Positions 1-5,959 of a stretch of DNA of 6,934 nt are shown piece by piece; positions within the stretch are counted from its first letter, which is position 1, and the number at the start of each line of letters is the position of its first letter. The notes under the pieces were generated by a model. That model made no database searches and was not told the DNA's origin. It saw nothing but the letters and a program-made list of their open reading frames with translations. Origin of the DNA: JBBQKP01 sp038326995 (GTDB lineage: Bacteria > Planctomycetota > Phycisphaerae > Tepidisphaerales > Tepidisphaeraceae); the NCBI GenBank assembly GCA_038326995.1, contig JBBQKP010000179.1, positions 1-6,934 of the forward strand, written 5' to 3'. The position numbers and the translations under genes are program-made.

Positions 1-1
1 C

Positions 2-973
2 ACCCTGATCGAGCTTCTAGTGGCGATTGGTATTCTCGTCGTCTTGGCGGGGATTCTCGTCCCGGTGGTCAGCACCGTGCGGACGCGGGCGCGTGAGGCC
101 GACACTCTGGCGTTCATCAATCAGCTCGACTCCGCTATCAACCGCTACCATACCGACTTCCGCGCCTATCCAGGCCCGTTCAGCGATAGCCAGATTGCCA
201 ATGTCACGCCCAAGAGCGGCGGGACGACCGGCTTCACTGGCTTCGCCGCCGTCGCCGCGACGGGCTTTGCCAACACCCCCTTCACGACAGGTAATGTCGC
301 AAACTCTGTTGCCAGAATCACCGGCAGCGAAAATCTCGTGCTGGGCTTGCTCGGCGGACTCCGTCCCACTGGCACCGCACCGAATTTCGCGCTTGGCTAC
401 GACCCCTCGACCGTCGGGCAAGGCCCTGCCTCGCTCAACCCCGGACGGCTCGGGCGAACCACCGCTTACCTCGATACCGTCAACCTTTCCTTTAACGGCC
501 CGACGACTGCTCAGACTGGCCTCTTTACCGACGAATCGGGCTCGGCCAACGACACCATCATCCCGGAATTTGTCGACCGCTTCGGCGATCCGATGCCCAT
601 TCTGTACCTGCGTTCGCGTTTGGGTGTCCAAACCAATCCGTCGTCTCCGACAGACACCAGCAACACCATCGTAACCAACTTCGAAAGCACCAGCGCTTAC
701 AACCTCAACACGGTGGTCGGCTACACCGCCGCCGCGATCGGACTCAATCAGTCACGCCCGGACAACCTCGTCCTACCCGCCCGTCATGGTTTGACATCGG
801 TCAATAGTGGCAACGCTTCTTTCGTCGGCGACAACGCAAACCAGGGCTATTCCTTTTTCCGTAACCCTATTACCAACGCCGCCCGCAACAAAGACCGCTA
901 TATCCTCATCTCGCCAGGTCGCGATCGCGTGTACGGCACCGGTGACGACATCACCAACTTCGGCAGGTTCTAA
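2..973 (+). CDS. Type II secretion G-like pseudopilin (prepilin-type N-terminal domain), 5' end cut off by window
   Basis: The frame is open from base 2 and the real start lies upstream of the window; the GTG at 20 is inside the prepilin helix and is not the start. The first visible residues, TLIELLVAIGIL, are the mature N-terminus of a type IV pilin-like protein, with the conserved Glu at mature position 5 (bases 11-13) and a hydrophobic helix of about 20 residues. A helical spine and the segment NRYHTDFRAYP follow, as in GspG-type proteins. Then comes a long Gly/Thr/Asn-rich insert. The C-terminal part has DRFGDPMPILYL (like the family's D-x-W-G-x-P-x-x-Y region) and SPGRDRVYGTGDDITNF, which resembles the GspG calcium-loop ending. 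The visible 323 residues are about twice the length of a classical GspG. The family inserts in the inner membrane and is processed by prepilin peptidase to build the pseudopilus. The next gene, 89 bp downstream, is of the same kind. The pseudopilin assignment is firm; the specific machine is not known. Confidence 0.88.
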   Translation, partial: TLIELLVAIGILVVLAGILVPVVSTVRTRAREADTLAFINQLDSAINRYHTDFRAYPGPFSDSQIANVTPKSGGTTGFTGFAAVAATGFANTPFTTGNVANSVARITGSENLVLGLLGGLRPTGTAPNFALGYDPSTVGQGPASLNPGRLGRTTAYLDTVNLSFNGPTTAQTGLFTDESGSANDTIIPEFVDRFGDPMPILYLRSRLGVQTNPSSPTDTSNTIVTNFESTSAYNLNTVVGYTAAAIGLNQSRPDNLVLPARHGLTSVNSGNASFVGDNANQGYSFFRNPITNAARNKDRYILISPGRDRVYGTGDDITNFGRF

Positions 974-1062
974 TCAGTTCTAAGCAGTATAAGTAATCAG
1001 GTCTGGTGTCAGGTTTGCCGTGACGAATTGAAGGCCATGAATAGCAACAAAGAATTTTGGAC

Positions 1063-2052
1063 ATGAACCACCGCGCCAATCAATTTTCACGTCGGCGATA
1101 TGCGTTCACTCTTCTCGAGCTGATCGTGGTCATGGGCATCATCCTCATCCTCGCGGGCCTGCTCGTGCCCATGCTCCTGCGTGCCAATCGACAGGCCGAC
1201 CAGACCCGACTCAAGGCCCAGCTTTCTCTCATCGCTACCGGCATCGAATCGTATCGTGCAGACTTCGGCGACATCCCTCGCTTTGATTCAGACATCCCCG
1301 GCGCGTGTCTCCTGGGCCTGAAGCTCGCCGGCCCGCTCGATGCAATTTACGTATCTGGCAATCCAAATCCCGCGCTTACTCCGAACACTTCCACGAGTTT
1401 CCCGATCGGCTCGCTCGCCATTCAGGGCACCGCAGCCCCGATCTATATCGCCACCGTTGATCGCACGTCTGGTCCCATTGGCGCGGGTTGGGCCCTTCTG
1501 GCGACTTTCAATGGCGGCGACGGCGTCGACGGACCGGGCTTCAAGCTCGCCTCCCGTGCCAACATCTCCTCGCCCGGCGGACCCACCAAAGGCCCGTACA
1601 TCAACGTCGACCGATTCACCCTGCGCGGCGGCGTGATTCTCGACGCCGCGGGCAATCCCATTCTTTACTACCCACGCCGGTCTAATCAAACCAACGTCCG
1701 TTCGCCTAATGCGTACATTACGTTTCAAGCGCCCCTGACCGCAGTCATCTCGCAGTACAACGCCGGCGATAACGGTGACGCGTTTCAAGGCGTCAGTGCG
1801 GGCACGCCGACGGTTCTTGGCTTTGGCCTTCTCGGTCGCGATCGCTTCGCATGGATTATGGGCGACGTCAACAACAGCGGGAATATTGACGGCGACGAAT
1901 CCCCACGCGCCACACAGCCGTTTATCCTGATGTCGGCCGGGCCTGATCGCAGCCTGGGCTTTATCGCGGGTGAGGATTGGCCGACCGCCGCCGCCGCTCG
2001 AAGAGCGTACGCGGCCAGGCTGGACGATGCGACAAACCTTGAATTGCCATGA
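1063..2052 (+). CDS. Second pseudopilin-like protein with prepilin N-terminal cleavage/methylation domain and EF-hand-like loop
   Basis: 329 residues from the ATG at 1063. A TTG two codons upstream (1057) is possible but less likely. The N-terminus has a short basic leader (SRRRYA) followed by FTLLELIVVMGIILILAGLLV, a class III prepilin signal with Glu at mature position 5 (E19). The residue before the predicted cut is Ala14 rather than the usual Gly. After the helix, LKAQLSLIATGIESYRADFGDIP matches the GspG-like spine. ILDAAGNPILYY (about residues 192-203) matches the conserved D-x-x-G-N-P-x-x-Y region. Near the C-terminus, D268-V-N-N-S-G-N-I-D-G-D-E279 fits a 12-residue EF-hand loop, and it is followed by ILMSAGPDRSLGF, a common C-terminal motif of these proteins. 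It probably acts in the inner membrane or periplasm together with the upstream pseudopilin and may share its transcript. No clear Shine-Dalgarno sequence is seen. Substrate and machine are unknown. Confidence 0.88.
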   Translation: MNHRANQFSRRRYAFTLLELIVVMGIILILAGLLVPMLLRANRQADQTRLKAQLSLIATGIESYRADFGDIPRFDSDIPGACLLGLKLAGPLDAIYVSGNPNPALTPNTSTSFPIGSLAIQGTAAPIYIATVDRTSGPIGAGWALLATFNGGDGVDGPGFKLASRANISSPGGPTKGPYINVDRFTLRGGVILDAAGNPILYYPRRSNQTNVRSPNAYITFQAPLTAVISQYNAGDNGDAFQGVSAGTPTVLGFGLLGRDRFAWIMGDVNNSGNIDGDESPRATQPFILMSAGPDRSLGFIAGEDWPTAAAARRAYAARLDDATNLELP

Positions 2053-2114
2053 GCCCGGCCGCTTGCTTCTTCTGACCGTGTTGATTGCCTATCGCATCAC
2101 GTGACGCATCGCCT

Positions 2115-2120
2115 TATCAT
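2115..2120 (+). promoter_or_regulatory. Possible -10 box of the M48 peptidase gene
   Basis: TATCAT matches the sigma-70 -10 consensus at 5 of 6 positions and ends 8 nt before the ATG at 2129. No good -35 hexamer is seen at 16-18 nt spacing. If used, transcription would begin close to or at the start codon, which is consistent with the lack of a Shine-Dalgarno sequence there. A chance match is quite possible. Confidence 0.3.
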
Positions 2121-2128
2121 CACACGCG

Positions 2129-4102
2129 ATGGATTTCTTCGCCCGACAAGACAACGCCCGGAAAAATACCGGTAAGCTCGTATTGCTCTACACCCTGGCT
2201 GTCGTCGGCGTGGTGCTATCGATGAACGCCGTCGGGCTTCTGCTGTTTGTCGCCGGACATTCCGCTGACAAAAATAAACCCTCCGCCGCCGTCACATTTG
2301 ATCCTGCCGTCTTCGTGCTGATCACAATCGGCACGCTCGTCTTGATCGGCCTGTGCATGCTCTACAAAATCGCCAGCCTGGGCGGCGACGGCGGAAAGCT
2401 CGCCGAAGAGCTCGGCGGGCAGCTGGTCTCGCCGCAAAGCAACGATGAACAAGACCGCCGCATCCTGAATGTGGTCGAAGAGATGGCGATCGCTTCGGGC
2501 GTACCCGTGCCGCGTGTGTACATGCTGCCCGACGAGACGATCAACGCCTTCGCCGCCGGACTCAGGCCAGAGAATGCCGTCATCGGCGTCACGCGGGGCT
2601 GCGTGCAACAGCTCTCACGCGACGAGCTTCAGGGCGTCGTCGCACACGAATTCAGCCACATCCTCAACGGCGACATGCGCCTCAACCTTCGCCTCATCGG
2701 CTGGAACTTCGGCATCATGGCCATCGGCATCGTGGGCTACTACGTCCTTCGATTCGCGCCGCGGCAAACGTCGCGCAGCAGCAAGGACGGCGCGGGCGCA
2801 GTCCTCGCCATCTTCGCCTTCGGCATCGCCATGATGATCATCGGCTACGTCGGTTTCTTCTTCGGCCAGCTCATCCAGGCGGCCGTCTCCAGACAACGCG
2901 AATTCCTCGCCGACGCGTCGGCCGTCCAGTTCACTCGCAACCCGGGCGGAATCGGCGGCGCTTTGAAAAAGATCGGCCAGCTGACTTCAAACTCCGAAAA
3001 GAGTGGCTCTCCCATCAGCGGCTCCGCCATCGCCAATTCACACGCCGCCGAAGCTTCGCACCTTTTCTTCGCCCGGCCCGTCGGCGGATTCCTGGCCAAT
3101 CTCATGGCGACGCATCCGCCCATCATCGATCGGATCAAAGCCATCGACGCCAGCTTCGCCGCTTCGCTCGATCCGCAGTCGATTCAGTCCGCACCCCAGC
3201 CGCGTGAGCGTGCGTACGGCGACGTCGCCGTCGGCTTCAATCAGCCCGGCTTCTCGGCGACCAGTCGCGCCTCCGGTAGCGAAAGAGTCTCCGAGCCCAA
3301 AGTGCAAAAGCGGCCGCGCCAGCTCGTCGAATCCGCCGGCACGACAGGCCCTTCGATGATCGCACGCTCGCAGGATTTGCTCAACGCATTACCCGCCGTC
3401 CTTCAGAACGCCGCTCGCGACGCGTACACCGCGCGCGCTGCCGTCCTGTCGCTCGTCGTCGGCAAGGACGCCATGCTCGCCCAGACGCAGCTGCAGCTGG
3501 TTAGCGACATTGATCCGCCCACCGCGCAATTGATGGCCGAGTATTTGAGTGTGACTCAACAGCTCCAGGCGTCGCTGCGGCTTCCGCTGCTCGATTTGTG
3601 CACGCCCGCATTGCGATCGATGTCGCCGACGCAGCTCAACGACTTTCGCCGCATGGCCCGTGCCGTGGGTGAGGCCGACCGCATCCTCACGCCCTTCGAG
3701 CTCGCGCTGTATAAGACGATCGATCACCAGTTGCTGCGTGAAGCGAATCATCCGTCCGAGGTCCGATTGTCATCCATGTCGCAGGTTCGAAAGCCCGCGG
3801 GCGTGTTGCTCGCCGCCCTGGCCGAGCGGTGTGACTTTGACACCGCAGAAGCGTACGAAAGCGGCCTGCGCGTTCTGTCGGCCGGTGAGATGCCAGTCCG
3901 CCGAACGACTACCGACCTTCGCGAACTCGGGCAGGCGCTTTCGCTGCTTCGTCACGCGTCGCCTCCCTTGAAGCGTCGCGTCATCGAAGCCGCCGCCGCG
4001 GTCGTGGCGTGTGACAATCAACTGAACGTCGAAGAGGCCGAGCTTCTGCGAGCAACCTGTGCGGCACTGGACGTCCCGTTGCCGCCGATCGTGATGGAGT
4101 GA
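2129..4102 (+). CDS. Long M48 family (HtpX-like) membrane zinc metallopeptidase with helical C-terminal extension
   Basis: 657 residues. The HExxH zinc motif is H173-E-F-S-H177, inside VVAHEFSHILNGD. The third zinc ligand is E258 in REFLADASA, with the family Asp at 262, and the downstream THPPIIDRIKAI (about 328-339) is also typical of M48. Hydrophobic segments lie near 17-42, 58-80, 187-208 and 222-250, so the protein should sit in the inner membrane with a cytoplasmic active site, as in HtpX, cutting damaged or misassembled membrane proteins. E. coli HtpX has about 293 residues. Here residues about 340-410 form a polar, probably disordered linker, and 411-657 add an alpha-helical domain. 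The N-terminus MDFFARQDNARKNTGKLVLL recalls, from memory, the long M48 proteases often found beside lemA; no lemA is present here. The ATG at 2129 starts this conserved N-terminus and has no Shine-Dalgarno sequence. The gene begins 76 bp after the pseudopilin gene. Peptidase family confidence is high; the substrate is unknown. Confidence 0.93.
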   Translation: MDFFARQDNARKNTGKLVLLYTLAVVGVVLSMNAVGLLLFVAGHSADKNKPSAAVTFDPAVFVLITIGTLVLIGLCMLYKIASLGGDGGKLAEELGGQLVSPQSNDEQDRRILNVVEEMAIASGVPVPRVYMLPDETINAFAAGLRPENAVIGVTRGCVQQLSRDELQGVVAHEFSHILNGDMRLNLRLIGWNFGIMAIGIVGYYVLRFAPRQTSRSSKDGAGAVLAIFAFGIAMMIIGYVGFFFGQLIQAAVSRQREFLADASAVQFTRNPGGIGGALKKIGQLTSNSEKSGSPISGSAIANSHAAEASHLFFARPVGGFLANLMATHPPIIDRIKAIDASFAASLDPQSIQSAPQPRERAYGDVAVGFNQPGFSATSRASGSERVSEPKVQKRPRQLVESAGTTGPSMIARSQDLLNALPAVLQNAARDAYTARAAVLSLVVGKDAMLAQTQLQLVSDIDPPTAQLMAEYLSVTQQLQASLRLPLLDLCTPALRSMSPTQLNDFRRMARAVGEADRILTPFELALYKTIDHQLLREANHPSEVRLSSMSQVRKPAGVLLAALAERCDFDTAEAYESGLRVLSAGEMPVRRTTTDLRELGQALSLLRHASPPLKRRVIEAAAAVVACDNQLNVEEAELLRATCAALDVPLPPIVME

Positions 4103-4114
4103 TGACAGTTGGAT

Positions 4115-4136
4115 CGCAGTTTCGCCGCAGTTTCGC
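4115..4136 (+). repeat. Perfect 11-bp tandem duplication between the M48 and Uma2 genes
   Basis: CGCAGTTTCGC occurs twice back to back (4115-4125 and 4126-4136), just after the M48 stop codon. The second copy also forms a 5-bp GC hairpin: GCCGC (4124-4128), loop AGTTTC, GCGGC (4135-4139). No T-tract follows, so it is not a typical intrinsic terminator. It may be replication slippage or a weak 3'-end structure. Confidence 0.55.
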
Positions 4137-4196
4137 GGCACACTCACACGACAAAAACCAATAGCAATTACTCGTACTCTGTCCCGACCTTTTGGC

Positions 4197-4202
4197 TATA
4201 GT
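4197..4202 (+). promoter_or_regulatory. Possible -10 box of the Uma2-family gene
   Basis: TATAGT matches the -10 consensus at 5 of 6 positions and ends 8 nt before the ATG at 4211. No convincing -35 lies 17 nt upstream. The local sequence (4141-4205) is AT-richer than the flanking genes, as expected at a promoter. An AGGA lies at 4203-4206, so a ribosome binding site is also possible, although it would fall inside or at the edge of the transcription start. Confidence 0.35.
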
Positions 4203-4210
4203 AGGAATCG

Positions 4211-4807
4211 ATGACACAGCCTGTTGAACACCCCCGGCGGATGACCGCTGCCGAGTATCTCGACTTCGAGTTCGCGGCCGGGACCAAGCACGAGTTCGTC
4301 GATGGTGAAATCATCGACATGTCGGGCGGATCCGAGTCGGCGAGCTTGATCGGGACGAACGTGCTTGGCGAACTCCGCACCGCCCTCAAAGGCAAACCTT
4401 GCCGCGTCTACGACAGCAATCTCAAAGTCCGCCCGGGAAAGAAAGTCCGCTATCGCTATCCCGATGCGCTGGTCATTTGCGGCCCGACCGTCTTCGACGA
4501 AAACGACAAGCGTCGACATACGATCACCAATCCGAAGCTGATTGTCGAAGTCCTCTCACCCTCGACCGAGTCCACCGATCGCGGCGAGAAGTTCGCCGAC
4601 TATCGTTTGATTCCCGAATTCGAAGAGTACGTCCTGATCTCACAACGTACGCCGATGATTGAGACCTATTTTCGCCAGAAGGACGGCACCTGGCTCTTCG
4701 ATGCGCGAACCGGACTCGATGTCAGTACACGATTGCGTTCACTGGGCATCGAACTCATCCACGCCGAAGTTTTTGCGAACGTCGAGTTCCCGCCGGAAGA
4801 ACAGTAG
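4211..4807 (+). CDS. Uma2 family (DUF820) PD-(D/E)XK nuclease-like protein
   Basis: 198 residues, a usual length for the family. Family landmarks appear in order. MTAAEYLDFE (11-20) is the typical N-terminal 'M(T/S)xxEYL' segment. KHEFVDGEIIDMSGGS (26-41) contains the conserved E33. YPDALVIC (83-90) carries the PD motif with D85. PKLIVEVLSPSTESTDRGEKFADY (108-131) carries E113, D123, K127 and Y131. These residues form the presumed restriction-endonuclease-like active site. Members occur in many copies in cyanobacteria, Chloroflexota and Planctomycetota; a nuclease role is predicted from the fold, and the biological role is mostly untested. The ATG at 4211 has AGGA 4 nt upstream. The gene follows the M48 gene by 108 bp and converges with yebC. 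No antitoxin-like or methylase partner is adjacent, so a toxin-antitoxin or restriction role is not supported by context. Confidence 0.92.
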   Translation: MTQPVEHPRRMTAAEYLDFEFAAGTKHEFVDGEIIDMSGGSESASLIGTNVLGELRTALKGKPCRVYDSNLKVRPGKKVRYRYPDALVICGPTVFDENDKRRHTITNPKLIVEVLSPSTESTDRGEKFADYRLIPEFEEYVLISQRTPMIETYFRQKDGTWLFDARTGLDVSTRLRSLGIELIHAEVFANVEFPPEEQ

Positions 4808-4876
4808 AGTCTGGCCTTCACTGTCCGGTTCATACCCGGGCGTGTTGGTGCGGGTTTGGTTTAGTTGCAAACAGGG

Positions 4877-4936
4877 CTTGATCGTCCACGGTTCGATCGT
4901 CCAGGGCTCAATGGTCCGGGGCTCGATCGTCCAGGG
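4877..4936 (+). repeat. 15-bp minisatellite, four units, in the Uma2/yebC convergent gap
   Basis: Four contiguous 15-bp units start at 4877, 4892, 4907 and 4922, close to CTCGATCGTCCAGGG; units 2 and 4 differ at one base. Partial units are seen on both sides (ACAGGG at 4871-4876 and CACCATCGTC from 4937). Because 15 is a multiple of 3, all frames read as pentapeptide repeats, for example (P-W-T-I-E) on the minus strand. This is a consequence of the repeat and not evidence for a gene. The array sits in the 251-bp gap between the two converging genes, which otherwise holds nothing recognisable. Confidence 0.85.
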
Positions 4937-5058
4937 CACCATCGTCGCAATTGTCTGCTACGCGACGGCAGGTGGTAGCTCGTGTCGGATCTGCGAGCGC
5001 GGCCGTCGGCGTTCGTCGCCAGCGTACACATTGGCAGAATGGCCCTACGCTTCACCGC

Positions 5059-5787
5059 TCACTTCACCGCGGCCCACACGCGGTGCACGTCCTCGTGTTC
5101 ATCCAGCAAGTGCAGGAACTCGCCGACTTCCTCCTGTTGGGTTTCGGTCAGTTCGCTGAATACGTTCGCGACGAAGCCGATCTCGCTGGTGATCACCGTC
5201 CAACCGTTGGCCAGGAGCCACTTGGAAACCGTGCCGACTTCGGTGCGGTCGCAGATGAATTTCGCGCCGGCCGCATCTTTAGGAATGTCGTCATTCTGTT
5301 CGCGCGAGAGCGTCTGCACTTCGTTCGCACCGGCTTCGATCGCTGCCGTCTCCAGGTCCGTGTTTGAATCCGGGTGATGTGCCTCGACCAGGCCGACGTT
5401 GTCGAATACGAATTTGTTGGCGCCGGAAGTCGCCAGCTGGCCCTTGCGAAACAGCACGCGAATCTCCGGCGCAGTTCGCTGCACGTTGTCCGTAAACACC
5501 TCGACGATCACCGGCACGTTATGCGGCGCGCGGCCCTCATATACGACGTGCTCCAGCGTCAGCTTCTCGTCGCCCGTACCCGCCCCCTTGGCAATCGCTC
5601 GCACGATGGCGTCCTTGGGAACGCTTTCCTTCTTCGCCTTTTCAATGGACGCGAACAGCCGCGCATTCATGGACGGGTCCGCGCCGCCCCGCGCGGCGAG
5701 CGTAATCTCGCGGACCATCTTGCTGTTGGTCTTGCCCTTTTTGAGCCCGGCAACCAGTCTCTTGGCGTGGAGCCATTGTCTTCCCAT
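5059..5787 (-). CDS. yebC: YebC/PmpR/TACO1 family protein (translation factor or transcriptional regulator)
   Basis: 242 residues, close to E. coli YebC (246). The family pattern is continuous. KMVREITLAARGGADPSMNARLFASIEKAKKESVPKDAIVRAI (about 23-65) matches the conserved helical N-terminal domain. YEGRAPHNVPVIVEVFTDNVQRTAPEIR (83-110) is the central signature. AAIEAGANEV (148-157) and a C-terminal acidic end with LLDEHEDVHRV (227-237) complete the three-domain fold. The extreme N-terminus, MGRQWLHAKRLVAGLKKG, differs from the common MAGHSKWANIKHRK and marks a subfamily that I associate with Planctomycetota and Verrucomicrobiota. Members were first described as DNA-binding regulators (PmpR); more recent work on YebC and mitochondrial TACO1 supports a role at the ribosome in relieving stalling at proline-rich stretches. 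Which applies here cannot be told. The gene stands alone, convergent with the Uma2 gene, with ruvC/ruvA not in sight. A -10-like box and a 13-bp repeat array lie just upstream. Confidence 0.95.
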   Translation of the reverse strand: MGRQWLHAKRLVAGLKKGKTNSKMVREITLAARGGADPSMNARLFASIEKAKKESVPKDAIVRAIAKGAGTGDEKLTLEHVVYEGRAPHNVPVIVEVFTDNVQRTAPEIRVLFRKGQLATSGANKFVFDNVGLVEAHHPDSNTDLETAAIEAGANEVQTLSREQNDDIPKDAAGAKFICDRTEVGTVSKWLLANGWTVITSEIGFVANVFSELTETQQEEVGEFLHLLDEHEDVHRVWAAVK

Positions 5788-5797
5788 AGTGCTGATG

Positions 5798-5803
5798 ATT
5801 TTA
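5798..5803 (-). promoter_or_regulatory. Possible extended -10 box of yebC
   Basis: Read on the minus strand, CTGGTAAAAT contains TAAAAT (5 of 6 matches to TATAAT) preceded by TGG, an extended -10 arrangement. It ends 10 nt before the yebC ATG, so the leader would be very short. At 17-nt spacing the -35 position reads ATGTCG, only 3 of 6 matches, and it overlaps the edge of the 13-bp repeat array. No Shine-Dalgarno sequence is visible. Confidence 0.4.
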
Positions 5804-5820
5804 CCAGATCAAACGGCCGA

Positions 5821-5885
5821 CGACATCGTTTGGCGACATCGTTTGTCGACATCGCCCGACGACATCGTTTGACGACATCGTCCGG
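5821..5885 (-). repeat. Five tandem 13-bp repeats immediately upstream of yebC
   Basis: Five uninterrupted units start at 5821, 5834, 5847, 5860 and 5873 with plus-strand consensus CGACATCGTTTGN. The first eight bases, CGACATCG, are identical in all five units. Variation is limited to TTTG/CCCG/TCCG and the last base. Each invariant core has a small dyad (CGA-CA-TCG). The array ends 17 bp before the yebC -10-like box and 33 bp before its start codon. It could be an operator for a repeat-binding protein or a slippage-prone minisatellite. The 13-bp unit cannot be coding repeat structure because it shifts frame every copy. Confidence 0.9.
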
Positions 5886-5926
5886 CAACGAATGGCGTTG
5901 TAACGCAGCGAATCGTGTCGGCTGCG
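5886..5926. other. Two adjacent small hairpins beside the 13-bp array
   Basis: CAACG (5886-5890) pairs with CGTTG (5896-5900) across a 5-nt loop, and CGCAGC (5904-5909) pairs with GCTGCG (5921-5926) across an 11-nt loop. The two are separated by 3 nt and directly abut the last 13-bp repeat. No T-tract follows on either strand. They may be part of a structured leader or of an old repeat element; chance formation in GC-rich DNA is possible. Confidence 0.3.
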
Positions 5927-5959
5927 AATGCGGATGAGCGAGACGCGTTCTTGTTTCGC

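Noticed and set aside
17..631. 204-codon open frame on the minus strand inside the first pseudopilin gene
   Set aside because: It is antisense to a clear prepilin-type protein, has no recognisable domain and an Arg/Glu/Gly-heavy composition typical of shadow frames in GC-rich DNA.
1057..1062. TTG two codons upstream as start of the second pseudopilin
   Set aside because: The ATG at 1063 gives the same leader and is the commoner start codon; nothing favours the TTG.
4211..4807. Uma2 protein as a toxin or restriction nuclease module
   Set aside because: There is no antitoxin, methyltransferase or specificity gene beside it, and the family is commonly found as single orphan genes.
4834..4866. 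Intrinsic terminator of the Uma2 gene (ACCCG...CGGGT followed by TTTGGTTTAGTT)
   Set aside because: The stem is only 5 bp with a 12-nt loop and the T-rich stretch is broken by Gs, so it is too weak to call.
4659..5159. 166-codon plus-strand frame running through the Uma2 3' end, the 15-bp repeats and the yebC 3' end
   Set aside because: It overlaps two well-supported genes, its middle is a product of the 15-bp repeat, and it has no domain.
5821..5885. CRISPR array
   Set aside because: The units are 13 bp and contiguous with no spacers, and no cas gene is present.
5374..5937. 187-codon plus-strand frame antisense to yebC
   Set aside because: yebC on the other strand is conserved along its whole length, and this frame resembles nothing.
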